A stretch of 64,000 bases of DNA, from the NCBI GenBank assembly GCA_011503125.2, contig WWBZ02000012.1, forward strand, positions 62,001-126,000, in the 5' to 3' direction. A program made the position numbers and the translations under genes. This document shows positions 11,414-21,819 of this stretch, piece by piece (the stretch's first letter is position 1; each line of letters begins with the position of its first letter). The DNA is from Botryosphaeria dothidea (lineage: Eukaryota > Ascomycota > Dothideomycetes > Botryosphaeriales > Botryosphaeriaceae). The notes under the pieces are model-generated. The model was given only the letters and a program-made list of their open reading frames with translations, did no database searches and was not told the DNA's origin.

Positions 11414-13657
11414 ATGCTCGCTCAAACCGCCTCATCCGGGCAATCTCCTCATCGTTCGGCTTCGTCAGGTGCGTATGCTGTCATGACCAAATTGTCTGCC
11501 CTTGTCGGCGCCGATTCTTGCTCCGATGTAGCTGATATTCTTTTTCCGCTTTCGCGTACAGGCTCAGTCAGTAGGCCGAAGACTATGATTGCGTGCGAAG
11601 GTATGCCTCGGACATGCTCGGTTCATTAACAAGCTCCAGAATGCCGTCGGAGAAAGCAAAAATGCGACGGCCGGACGCCATGCCGCATCTGCGCCAGGCG
11701 CGGAACTTCATGCACTTACCGCACCATCTTCCGACAAAGAATTGTGCGAACTTCTCCTCCATTTCCTTATGGCAGACGAGCGACGCACGGGGGAAGAACG
11801 ACGCCCAGTAGCCAGCCCAAAGCACCAGATGCACCTCTTCATGGCATGCCTCGTCGCATGCACACCTTCAACAACATCCGCGCCACTCACGCCACCGCAG
11901 GAACTGAGCTATTTTACGGAGCCTCCGCGGTCTTCTTTCTACTGCAGCATCTTGATGTCCATCTCCTGTCTCAGGCTATGCCGGCCCCCGCGGCTGAAGT
12001 CGACGCCGACGAAGTCCAAAACGGCGACGAGACCATTCAACGCTACAACTATCAAGGCATCGCTTTCGACAACGTTCCTACACATTTTGACCGTGCAGCG
12101 TATTGCGTATTCATCAGCCCTGAGCTGGCAAGGGCATACATACGGAACTACCTCCTGACCTCTCATCATCGCATGCCGTTTCTGGACCCAGATAAACTCT
12201 GTAGTACCCTTGAAAAGCTCTACAGCCCTGGTGGAAGCCAATCTCTTGAGCCGTCTGATAGAGCTATCGCGGTCATTACGATAGCCATCGGCGCAGGCCC
12301 GCACACGGAAGACACGTGCAGGCAACACCTACTGGCGCAAGCCCGGAAGGAGACAGAGCCCATGCTATATGAAATCAATTCAAGAGCAGTACAAATTGCT
12401 CTACTAATGGCTCAATGTGAGTTAGAAGCTGGTAATCCTAATCTGTGCTACCTACAGCTGGGCAGCGCAATCCGTAAAGCATTCGCTGCTGGGATGCACC
12501 GAGCTAGGACTGCCGACGCAAAGCAGACCATGTGGTCTCTGTACTGCACTGAGACCTTGATCTGCTTCATGTCGGTAGACAGTATGGCTTGGCCGAAGAA
12601 GACATTGCCCCTCCAATGCTCGAGAAGTCGTCTTACATGGGGTCATTCGTCCGCCTGTGTACGATCGTCCGTTCCGCCTACCGTATCTACCGTCACACCG
12701 ATGCTGCATCCATTGCTGCAGATATGGAACTAGCAAATTCAATCCGCCAGCAACTTCACGAGTTCTCCAGCACGGTTAAGGCGGATCTGGGACTCGAGAT
12801 TGGCGGCCAACTGTACGCCCTCACGGGTGACAAACTTTCTTGGCACGCAACTATCTCATACCGTGGATTCCCCTTAGCACCCTCGTTTTGAACGATGCTC
12901 ATGAACTGCTAGTATATCACTTCACGATCCTCCTCGCCTATCGGCCTTTCTTTCTGCTATCCGTGGAGCTGGAGCGTCGTAGATTAAGAGATGAAATCAG
13001 ACGTAGTAGCTACGCGAACACGGCAGAGCTTGCTAGCGCTTGCGAGGCTTGCACTGGCTCTGCGCGGACCATTATTCTTCTTTCAGAATCTCCAGTGTCT
13101 CTGGAAATTGGCATCTATGTGAGTTTCCTGTTTAATGCCTCTGGGCTGGGAATTTCATCAGGGACAGTCATCTCTAATTGTGTTTGACTAGGAAAAAGGG
13201 TTTGAATAAAGACGCAATTTACCTGGAAAGTGCGTGCTTCGTTCTCGTCCTCGCCGCCGTCTACGATGACCGCGTCCCTAGCCGCTACATAGAATACGTT
13301 GATACCGGCCTGAAGTTGTTGCGGAAGCTGGACAAGCGAGAGCACGTACGCAGCATCGTGGAGGCGCTTGAGCAGATGCTGTCCCGGGTTAATACGTTGT
13401 CTGCTCCAAGTGTAGCATCTCTTCACAACACACCGCCGCCCCTAAGGGCGAACCAGCGGTACGTCCACCTGCCTCCTACGGCTACGGCTGGCTTACGAGA
13501 GCGTACAGAGCGGTCATTAGACTATTCACCCATCGCTACGACGTTCGGGTCGACATCGCAGAGTCCCATCTTCGCAACTCAAGACACTGGAGTACTGGAT
13601 GAGTTATGGACGATAACGGACTGGAATTTGACCTTTCCTCACCTTAATTTTAGTTAG
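11414..13657 (+). pseudogene. Zn2Cys6 transcription factor with fungal-specific TF domain, frameshifted
   Basis: A binuclear zinc cluster regulator. Start at 11414 (MLAQTASSGQ). Exons 11414-11468, 11562-11600 and 11640 onward; the second junction joins ACE to ECRRRKQKCDGRTPCRICARRG in parts, giving a canonical C-x2-C-x6-C-x5-C-x2-C-x6-C cluster at about residues 35-62. That intron would be only 39 bp. The middle-homology (Fungal_trans) region follows: ELFYGASAVFFLLQHL, YLLTSHHRMPFLDPD, LGSAIRKAFAAGMHRA, MWSLYCTETLICFM. At 12570-12571 the frame shifts by one base: upstream ends ICFM, downstream continues GRQYGLAEEDIAPPM. Further joins at 12813-12877 (possible intron) and around 13117-13200 (GTGAGT donor, ambiguous acceptor near an A-run) are needed to reach LESACFVLVLAAVYDD and the stop at 13655. 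Likely a pseudogene, or one base lost in assembly. Confidence 0.75.
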
Positions 13658-14404
13658 TTATTTTTCTCCTAAAAATAACGTTTCTCTATCAAAAATAGAA
13701 AGCATGCGCCGCCAGTATTATCCGCTTAGGTTTGTTTTTTAAATTCATTTGAAAGCGACGATTTTGTGTAGGAACAGAAACCGGACCCAGCGAACCGACA
13801 AGGAGTACGAGGTGAGGTACGATAGAATAGCGGGAAATGACTCCACTAGACGACATAACTACTGAGAAGATAGACAGAGAGTACTTATGGTAATTTACCG
13901 AGAATTAAATGGGCTGATTTCATAAGCGAAACCACGCCGATATAGGGAGCAAATAGGCTACCAGTCTAGGTCCGCTGCCAATACCACCGGGCGCTTCTCT
14001 GCTGGGTAGGCAGTTGATCAGACTGTAGACGTACCCACAAATTTCGCCCCGGTATGTGCAGACAGCGTACGCAACTGTGCCGCGGAGATCCGAGTCTTAT
14101 TTGGCAGGCACGGACTCATGCAGAGCTCTGCGGCGCAGATAAGCGGAGCGATTACGCATTGTCCGAGTCACAAGCCACAGACGGCAGGGTACAAGTGCCG
14201 GAAGAATGCTGGGAAAGCTCGATTTTGCAGTGCAGAAGGCTTTCTGGGCTGGCGTCGATTCAGAAATCAGGATGCGGGCGGCTGGCGCAGGCAGGACTGG
14301 GACAGGACGATTCCCCTCCTCCGCGCAGCACCAACACCGCCGCCACAGCCGACCCAAATCTCCGCTGCTCTATTTGCAGCAGCACGCTTAATGCTCCAGC
14401 GATC
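13658..14404. other. Intergenic with a relic rhodopsin-like exon
   Basis: Sequence between the regulator and the next gene. It contains the relic described at 13690-13790. The rest includes the leader of the gene at 14405; the open frame continues upstream to 14054 but with no domain, so I treat it as 5' UTR. Confidence 0.4.
13690..13790 (+). pseudogene. Relic exon of a PTH11/rhodopsin-like membrane protein
   Basis: Roughly 80-90 bp that match, at about 80-85% by eye, exon 6 of the intact rhodopsin-like gene at 22832-22927, including the AG just before the ACAAS-coding start. One extra T breaks the frame and a TAG follows. No other exons of such a gene are visible around it. Confidence 0.65.
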
Positions 14405-15580
14405 ATGGATCCTGTCACTGTTCTTGGCATTGTGAATGCCGCCGCAAACCTGGGACTCAAGTGCGTCACCATCATCCACTCGCTGCACACGGCTTCCGAG
14501 CGCTTCAAGACGGCCGATCTGTCCATTCTCTCGCTCGTCGAGGAGTGTAGTACCATTGAGCTAGCTTGGGACCAACTGCGCCTCTATGTACAATCGGAAC
14601 TGGCCCACGTACCTGGGAATGAGCATATCGTGCACCGCATCCAGCGCTCACTACACGCCGGCGAGCTGGTCATCTCGGCGCTACAGAAAGATCTAGATGA
14701 TGCGCTGTCAGCACCACTGAAGAGCAGCTTGCTACAACGGACCAAAGTCGTGTGGAAGGAGGATACGCTGAAGGACCATCAGTCGCGAATCCGTGGGCAG
14801 GTCGGAGCACTGACGCTCTTGCTCCAGGTCATCAAATTGTACGTGCCGGATCGGGGCCTGTTGTTGTTGCTCGATGGTGATGATGGCACATGAGCTGATA
14901 AGTGCACATAGACCGCGTCGGACAGAGCGCGAGCATCTCTTGACTGTCAAGGCGCGGGTTTTTGATGATTCGGATGCGAGCGCATACAGCATCGTCCCGT
15001 CAATGCGCGACGCCGCCTCCATTAGCTCAAGAACAACGAGGACGACGGTCACCAGCGAATTAGGGGAAGACATCCGATACATACCCTTCGACTTCGAAGA
15101 CTCGCTGTTCACCTCTTGGGTCTACAAACGCAATTTCCGGCCACAGCCGGCTGAGCCTTCGTCTTCGGCATTAACTAGATTCCCGCTGGGTCGCAGGACT
15201 CCGCAGAGTCCCTGCAACATAACTACACAGGCCGCGGACGCTCATTCCATCGCCCATTCGTCATCTGCGGATGGCAGTAGCGATGCCGTTTCCTCCATCA
15301 TATCCTCGGGTTCGGCCATCAGCCATGGAAGCAGTGTACAAGCCAGGAGGTCCTCGGCCTCTCCGATCACTCTGGCCGAGTCTTCTGGCCGAAATTCATT
15401 CTCATCTGCAACTGCATCCCCAACTCCAGATGCAGCTGACAAACTAACCAAGTTATTTGAAGTTATGGTGAGCTGAATCCCCTGCAGCAACACTAGGCCG
15501 ATAAACTGATTTTTCATCCTTAGGGCATCCCCAAAGACGAAGCAGCACGTAAGAAAAGAGAATTAATGAGAGGAGTTTAA
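14405..15580 (+). CDS. Protein with fungal STAND-type N-terminal domain and low-complexity tail
   Basis: Exons 14405-14838, 14912-15467 and 15524-15580 (348 residues; introns of 73 and 56 bp). The first ~130 residues look like the helical N-terminal domain found at the front of fungal NLR/STAND and ankyrin proteins: MDPVTVLGIVNAAANLGLKC, then repeated amphipathic helices (HSLHTASERFKTADLSILSL, ERC-like spacing, LVISALQKDL) and a final LLLQVIKL. The rest is Ser/Thr/Ala-rich and disordered, ending in a basic GIPKDEAARKKRELMRGV. No NACHT/NB-ARC or ankyrin repeats follow, so the domain stands alone. Function is unknown; a signalling or cell-death adaptor role is only family-based inference. Start chosen at MDPVT because related domains begin this way, although the frame is open further upstream. 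Confidence 0.7.
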
Positions 15581-15812
15581 CCTTTATAGCGCTTTTCTTG
15601 ATTTTTCATTATCAATCATGGTAGTAGCATCTGATACCTCGCTGTATATATCTTACCCGCACAACAACCTTGTACAGCTTGTCTGAATTATTCATTCCAA
15701 TCATCCATAGTGATCATTTTCTATTTTGTTTTTCTCACTTTATACTCATCTGAACCGGTGGCAATCAGTCAACATTGATATTCTAAACGAGTGACTGCAG
15801 TAATAAATCTAT
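15581..15812. terminator. Convergent 3' UTR region
   Basis: AT-rich 232 bp between convergent stops. It must hold both cleavage/polyadenylation regions. No gene. Confidence 0.4.
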
Positions 15813-16556
15813 CTACTCGTGAAGAATCTTAGCACCGTCACTTAAAGTGCCGAGCTGTTGTTGCATCAAAATCCACACAACCATTGACGCGGCGTGAAAC
15901 CGGCCTGTGGCTGCTGTGACAGACGAGGGTATGCCGAGAAGGCCGACGACAATCAGGATTGCGGCGCGGGACCGTAGAAACTGGAGGGTGCTGCGCACAG
16001 CGGGATCGTCTTTAGGGAAGTTTGCCATACACCGCAAGAGCGAAATCTGGCATACAGCCTCGACTACCATGCATACGCCGACTTGAGCGGCCACCTTCAG
16101 AAAACCGGGTGAGTCTAACCGGCCGAAGGGGTCACGCGGGTAGGTAAGAGTGCACGGGTGGAAGGCGAGAATGAGAGGGTACTCGATGGCAAAGTCGAGT
16201 GTCAGAACAAGCTGCATTAAGACTGGTGTCTTATTTCTCCGCCGGGCGCCGGGCACATATCTCTGGAGACAGAACAATACGAGGCTGGCAGCAATGATAA
16301 ATGCAGCTAATCTACTAGTTAGGAAAGATAGGAAATAAAGAGCGATTGAACGGTAGAATGAACAGAGACTTACAGGTCAATCCCACAGCCTTGGTGTCCG
16401 AATAGGGAAAGAGTGTTTTGGATGCATCCAAGATCACACCGTCGGCCTGGGCAGGGCAAATCGGTCAGCAGACATTAACTTTACACTGACTGGACATTTG
16501 AAGAGATATCATACCAACTCAACTTGGTGGCTCCAGACGGACTCCGGGCTTGACAT
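15813..16556 (-). CDS. Small polytopic membrane protein, unrecognised
   Basis: Exons 16556-16515, 16446-16374 and 16306-15813 give 202 residues (introns of 68 and 67 bp; the last acceptor is the GATTAG that restores the frame into AFIIAASLVLFCLQRY). Four to five hydrophobic helices are visible: SAFIIAASLVLFCLQ, LVLTLDFAIEYPLILAF, VAAQVGVCMVVEAVCQISLL, AAILIVVGLLGIPSSVTAA and FHAASMVVWILMQQQL. Acidic residues sit inside two helices (LDFAIEY and CMVVEAV), as in some small membrane-embedded cyclases and isomerases, but I see no signature of the Pyr4-type cyclases or of EBP isomerases. It lies at the edge of the P450-rich region and could be a cluster enzyme or an unrelated membrane protein. Confidence 0.6.
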
Positions 16557-17002
16557 TTTGGAATCAAACACCAATTGGCGAGCAGACGAATGATGACGTG
16601 TGAGAAAAGAATTGCGACCCCTCAATAATAAAAAAGGCGCACGAACCTGCAAAAGAAAACGATGTGTTTAAAATGAGGCATCTAAATAACAGTGCTATGC
16701 CTTAAGGTGCTGGGTTGATTTTGAAGAGAAGGCGTGATGCGGCGCCGAAGGCAGACACTGCCTTCAACAATAGACATGGGTTCTGTCTCGAAATAGAGTG
16801 GATTTGGGGGCTGAAAGTGACAGCCGTTTTGCGTGTGCTTGCAGCCGAAGGGAACAAAAGACGCCGGCTCGGCTGCAGCATGCATGCATGCAAGCTGCAA
16901 GCCGGGTTCGGCGTCAAGCAGTGACAAGGGTCTCTCACCTGTGCCGCATTATTGCTTAACGGTGCTTTTGCTGCCTAGTGCGGAGGATCTGACCCTAACA
17001 AG
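16557..17002. promoter_or_regulatory. Upstream region of the membrane protein; 3' flank of a P450
   Basis: About 450 bp between two genes on the minus strand. It serves as promoter for 15813-16556 and terminator for the P450. Contains a short palindromic run, gcatgcatgc, near 16880. No gene. Confidence 0.35.
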
Positions 17003-18728
17003 CTACACGCGCCGAGACACCAGCGAAGCCACGTCTTCCTTATCCAACGGCTTCATGACCCCCAAGCACGGCACCCGCCCCTCGACCTGCGGAAATGGCG
17101 CATCCCCCGCCGCCAGCCCGAGCCTGAATCGCCCCACCGCCAACGCAACACACGTCAAGACTTCCCTCTTCGCGAGGAAGCGGCCGGGGCACAGCGTCGC
17201 CCCACCACCGAACGGCCGGTAGTTAGGGTTACGTTTCGCGTCCGCAAGTCCGGCGTCGCGTAGGAATCTTTGTGCATCGAATGTCTCTGCGTCGACGTCC
17301 CTATTGCTCTCCCAGACCGATCCATCCGTCAGCATTTGCCGGAAGGGGATCAGGAGTCGCGCGCCGGGCCGCAGTTGCCGCCCGCCGCTGAGGATCACCG
17401 GCGCCACTACGTCGCGGACACCCATCGACGACGCGGTCAGCCGCAGAGCCTCGTGATAGACAGCAACAGTGGCCGGGCAAGCGCCGCCTTCAAGGAGCTT
17501 ACTGAGGTCCGTCGGATTCTCTGCAGCGGCCATCGCTGCTCGAACTTCGTGATGTACTGTCTGGAGGAGAGCGGGGCGGTGGACGAGATGGGCCAGAATC
17601 CAGAAGGTGAGTTTCCACGTATTTCCGTTGATACTACGCATGTTAGTCTAAATAGCAAAAGAGCCCGGGCACGCAGACATACACCCAGTATATCAAGAAC
17701 AGGTTCGCGGCAATGTCGGACGGCTGGATGCCTGCCGCCGCCATCTCTGACTCCATTGCTCGCACCATCCAACACGCGTCGAGCCGCTCGTCCACTGGCA
17801 TCTCGAAGTACCTTGTGAAGCTTGCCTTGGCGCGCTTCAGAGACCTGTTCATCGATGATGACCACGGCGGTGGGAGCCGATATACCAGCTTCCAGCTCTG
17901 GTCGTCGAAGGAGGCAAAATCGTCCAGAATATCTGGGTCCACCTTGTCAAGGAGCGCGTTGCCAAAGAAAGCTCGTGTGGCTCCTTCCAGCATGACGAAT
18001 TGTACCCAGTTCAGCAGCGAGATGCGTCTGCATCCGCCGATATTGTCATGGTCCAGGACAACTTTGGAGGAAAGCGTCATTGCCTCCCATGTCATGATAT
18101 CATGGATCCGACCGAGGAGCACGTCCTGAAGTTTGTCGAGGTGTTTGCCAGGGTGCAACTGGTACTTGAAAATGGCTTCGGACAAGTGCACCAGCGGCTT
18201 CTTTCCCGGGTTGGGGATTACAGGACCTTTGCGGCCCCCTGTGCTGGCTGGTTGGTACTGCCACATTTTTCCAATGGCTTCTGGACTCAGACCAATTTGC
18301 ATCATGATATCAGTAACGTAATTGTCGAAGGTCAAGGCGTCCGTTCTTCTGAAAACGGTTGCCACGTCGGCCGCCGTCAGAACCACGTAGATGGTTGCGC
18401 CGAATACTGTCAGCGCAAATGGCTTTCGGTCATTTCCAAAATAGTGCCTTTTGTTTTCATTGCTCTTAGTTAAGTCGCAGAATGGTGGGAGCGGAAGACG
18501 CACCTCCCGCGCGAAATTGTGCCATTTCCATCAACGAAGAAGGAGAACGCATGTCCAACAACTGCATCAAGATTAGAAGATACTCAGAAGAGATACAAGA
18601 GGATTGTAGACACATGGGATCATGTATGGTAACTCCTTCGCCCTGTCAGGGTGCAAAGCGGGCTGTATGGTGAACCTCCAGATCCGCCAAGCTGCGTAAG
18701 ACAACACAAGGCTCAGAAATAAATACAT
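17003..18728 (-). CDS. Cytochrome P450 (CYP7/8-like superfamily branch)
   Basis: Microsomal P450 monooxygenase. Exons 18728-18614, 18561-18504, 18462-17683 and 17633-17003 give 527 residues; introns are 52, 41 and 49 bp. The N terminus MYLFLSLVLSYAAWRIW is a membrane anchor, followed by the proline-containing hinge KELPYMIPFVGHAFSFF. KPFALTVFGATIYVVLT and the C-terminal half resemble the fungal branch related to CYP7A/CYP8B sterol hydroxylases. The K-helix motif is EALR in AVYHEALRLT, and the haem loop is FGGGATLCPGRFLA with the axial Cys. A classical I-helix AGxDT is absent; this region instead reads LFLIYWVINGNTWK, as is common in this branch. All key residues are present, so it is probably functional. 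Substrate unknown; sterol-like is an inference strengthened by the nearby sterol-dehydrogenase-type gene. The 41-bp intron is the weakest junction. Confidence 0.88.
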
Positions 18729-19596
18729 CGTGACTCCTCATGAGTTGCAAACAGGCACGGTAATCTGTACAGAGCGGTTTAGAATATTCAGTGTAATGAT
18801 TATAACATACAGCAGCGGGAGACAAGAGCTTTGGTCGTCGTACCGTAGGTACTGGTGCGAGGGTATGTGGCACAGCACTACGCCGCAGCAGTCCTTTTTC
18901 AGCCTGCTTCAGCCTGCAGACCCAGTCATACATCTGGAGATTAGGAGAACCTTCCACCCGCTGGCTAGTGTGGAGTCGTGTCGACGTATCACACTCCCAG
19001 AGAAGCGGTTCACCCAATTATATGCATAAATCCGCAATCTCGGCGCTAAAGATCGACCAGACCACACCTTTTCTAATTTTCTAATGCCGCGAGAGGTGAT
19101 AACGTGCTATGCAACAAGGCCCCCACTGTTTGTGTATTTGGACCATCAGGCAAAAAGCTTTTACCACACCCTCCCACTTAGGCGAATTGCCTCGTGCCAT
19201 TTAGGCAGCTTTTTGGCTGGCACCAAGATCTTGGGGGCCGAAATGGCATTCGTCAATTTGGATATGCTGCTTGCAGCATCACCCACATTGCTCGGCATAC
19301 CCACAAATACAGCCACGCCGCGGCAGTCGCATGATCAGACTTTTCGTTTTCCGATCCTTGTCTAGTTCAGACTAAATTTATCATGTTGCTAGTCTCAGGC
19401 AGCAGTCTGGTGCAGAATTGGCACCCACGTTCGTGAGTGGGAACAACCGATGCAGACATTGTCAACCTGACCTTACATAGAACTGGGAGGAACTAAACGT
19501 CATTTACTAGAAGATCACAGTTATCTGATGGGAGCCTTGTAAAATGAAGAACCTCTAGTATTGAATACAATAGACAGAGCAAATAATTGCGGTCCA
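18729..19596. promoter_or_regulatory. Intergenic between two P450 genes
   Basis: 868 bp upstream of the first P450 and downstream of the second. Nothing coding is recognisable; short frames at 18730-19029 and 19084-19365 lack motifs. Upstream of 18728 is the likely promoter. Confidence 0.35.
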
Positions 19597-21330
19597 TCAA
19601 AGATCCACGTTCTTTCGCCTACGGAACAACATACTTGTCTTCGCATACGGGATTGTAGAACAGCGCCAAGTGAAGTACCGCGACTGTTTCACATCTGGAT
19701 TCTTAATTTCAAAGTCCAGCAGAATCTGTGCCATAGCGATCTTTAAAATGCGAGCCGCATAGAAGCGTCCAGGACTTATAATACAAAATAGTTAGCTGAG
19801 TATGCTGTCGCAGCTGATCTTCAAGGATGATTCCCTACCATGTATGATTTCCAAGGCCCCATAGAGGGTAGTCGGTACTGGTAGAGCAAAAGGCTTTGAC
19901 TCTATTGGCTTCCATTTGCCCAACAAATCTTCCGCCGTCGAATGTGAGGCTGTTTTGGTAGCGCTGGGCATCACGCATGATCGCATTGAGGGGAACACAC
20001 GCGACTTGACCAGCTTCAATGACTGTCCCATCTGAAAACTGGAAGGGCCGAACGGCAAGTCGGCGGACTGAGATGGCCTCTGAGGGATGCAATCGAGCGG
20101 ATTCTTTGAGGAAGCTGTCCAAAAGCGGGATACTCTCAATCTTCGGGCTTGCTTGTCCGGCCGCGACTTCTTCAAGGTCTTGTCTGAGGAGGTCTACATA
20201 TTCAGGGTGTCTGCAAAGATCATCCAGTGCGTAAACCAGTGCAAGAGCCGGTTGATGGACCGATGCAAACCAGACTCCGAGAATTACTTGGAGTATTTTT
20301 TGCGCAGACCAAGGCTTTCTCAACCTGCTAGCTTCGATGAAGAATTCGAGGCAGTCAACATGCTGTTCATTTCCAGAATCTTTGGCAAAGTTCTCCATAC
20401 GATGTTCAACAAGCGGCCGCAGACGCTCAATCATCAAGTCAGAAGACCGGTTTCGCCATCTCAGTATCGGACCCACTACGGGAACTGCCCATTTTGGAAT
20501 GAGCCGGAGGATTTCAGCAGATGTGAAGAGTTCCTCGGGGAACTCTAACGCCGCATCCACAAAAGTTTGATCGTGAGCAATCTCGTCGCCGAAGAAAGTC
20601 GCGCTGTTTGCCCTGGCCATTATCTTCTTTGCAATCTGGAACAGGGGAATCTCTGTCCAACCATCGTGTTTCTGAGTGTGATTGGAGACCTCGCTGGACA
20701 GAGTCTCGGAAACAATCATTTGGAGTCGAGAGTGTAGCTCGTTCAAGCTATTTTTCAGCATCACACCGAGTACTCGCAGATGAACGATCCCATTTGAATG
20801 CATGCCATCCTCAACCACAAGGCCGTCCATGGTGTACTTCGGCTGCAACATCTGTGACGGGACCAAGTCAACCCAGACCCATTTTACTTGCAAGGAGTCT
20901 ACGTACCTCTTTGGACAAAGCATGCAGCGATAGCACATCCCATGGTGCTGAAACAAGCTCCTTGATATGCTCATCTGAAGAAAAATGCAGGTAAGTAGTC
21001 TCTGGAGAGGTTAACAAGAAAGCTACGCCGGGCTTCTGTCAACAATCAGCACGTGTAAGAAACCTTGCCTTCTGGACTCACATATTCGTCAAGTATCAAT
21101 TGCGTTCCACTGAAGAGATAGCGAACTCCGTTCAACCAACTCTTCGCAACCCATGTATTCTGTAGAAAAAAAATTCGAAGCGAAGTAATAATCTGGTTGT
21201 GACAACGGTCTGAGGAAGAGCGATTTAAGAAGACCTCGAAGTCTAGCCATCTTGTAACCCTTTCCCTGACAGTCAAGTAAAGGAGAAAGGCAATAAAGAA
21301 GATATAGACGGTAATTTGGATCATCTTCAC
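19597..21330 (-). CDS. Cytochrome P450 (ent-kaurene-oxidase/CYP68-503-like)
   Basis: Exons 21330-21082, 21035-20907, 20851-19839 and 19774-19597 give 522 residues; introns of 46, 55 and 64 bp all have GT-AG ends. N-terminal anchor MKMIQITVYIFFIAFLLYLTV. The phrase SSDEHIKELVSAPWDVLSLHAL is typical of the family of ent-kaurene oxidase-like fungal P450s, as is VWFASVHQPALALVYALDDLC in place of the usual I-helix AGxDT. K-helix ESARLHP, and haem loop WGLGNHTCPGRFYAAR split by the last intron between the two bases TG and T of the Cys codon. Exon 1 may contain another intron before NTWVAKSW (a T-rich tract ending CTACAG) but is also open throughout. Probably functional; reaction unknown, terpenoid or indole oxidation are common for relatives. 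Confidence 0.85.
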
Positions 21331-21819
21331 CAGGTTGAGTACCGGAAAAAGCGAAACCCCGGATTTGTTGTATTGAAACTAATGCTTTTATAAGAACCTT
21401 TGCAGTCGAGCAGCATGTTTGCAATAGCATATGCAAATGCGGGCAGTGAACAAGGGCTAGGCAGATACAGCGCCTACGGATGTGAAAGTCATCTTGCGGA
21501 GCAAGGGTGGACCCACAACCGCTTGCCCCCACACGATAAGCCGTCCTGCGGAAGCTTGACACCTCCGGAAATTTCACCGACGAGAACTGGATCCTTGTCT
21601 GCTAGTGGTGCTACCACCTTACATGGGTTCTGCATGCACGGGTTGCGGCGTAGACATGCGGATATTCCTAAAAATGGCATTCCTAAAAAATTGGGTTTCT
21701 TTACAAATACTTATTCAGTCACCCCAACGTTCTATATGCCATTCTCCAAATTTCTCCGCTCATAGTCAGTGCTCTGCGCAGAGCTCTTTTCTCATCAAAA
21801 TATCCAAGACACCGACACA
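21331..21819. promoter_or_regulatory. Divergent promoter region
   Basis: 489 bp separate the divergent P450 (minus) and rhodopsin-like gene (plus), so the two may be co-regulated. No gene within it; open frames at 21400-21765 and 21489-21680 overlap antiparallel without motifs. Confidence 0.45.

Noticed and set aside
16870..16890. gcatgcatgc palindrome as a regulator operator
   Set aside because: No second copy in the other cluster promoters that I could find by eye, so there is no basis for calling an operator.
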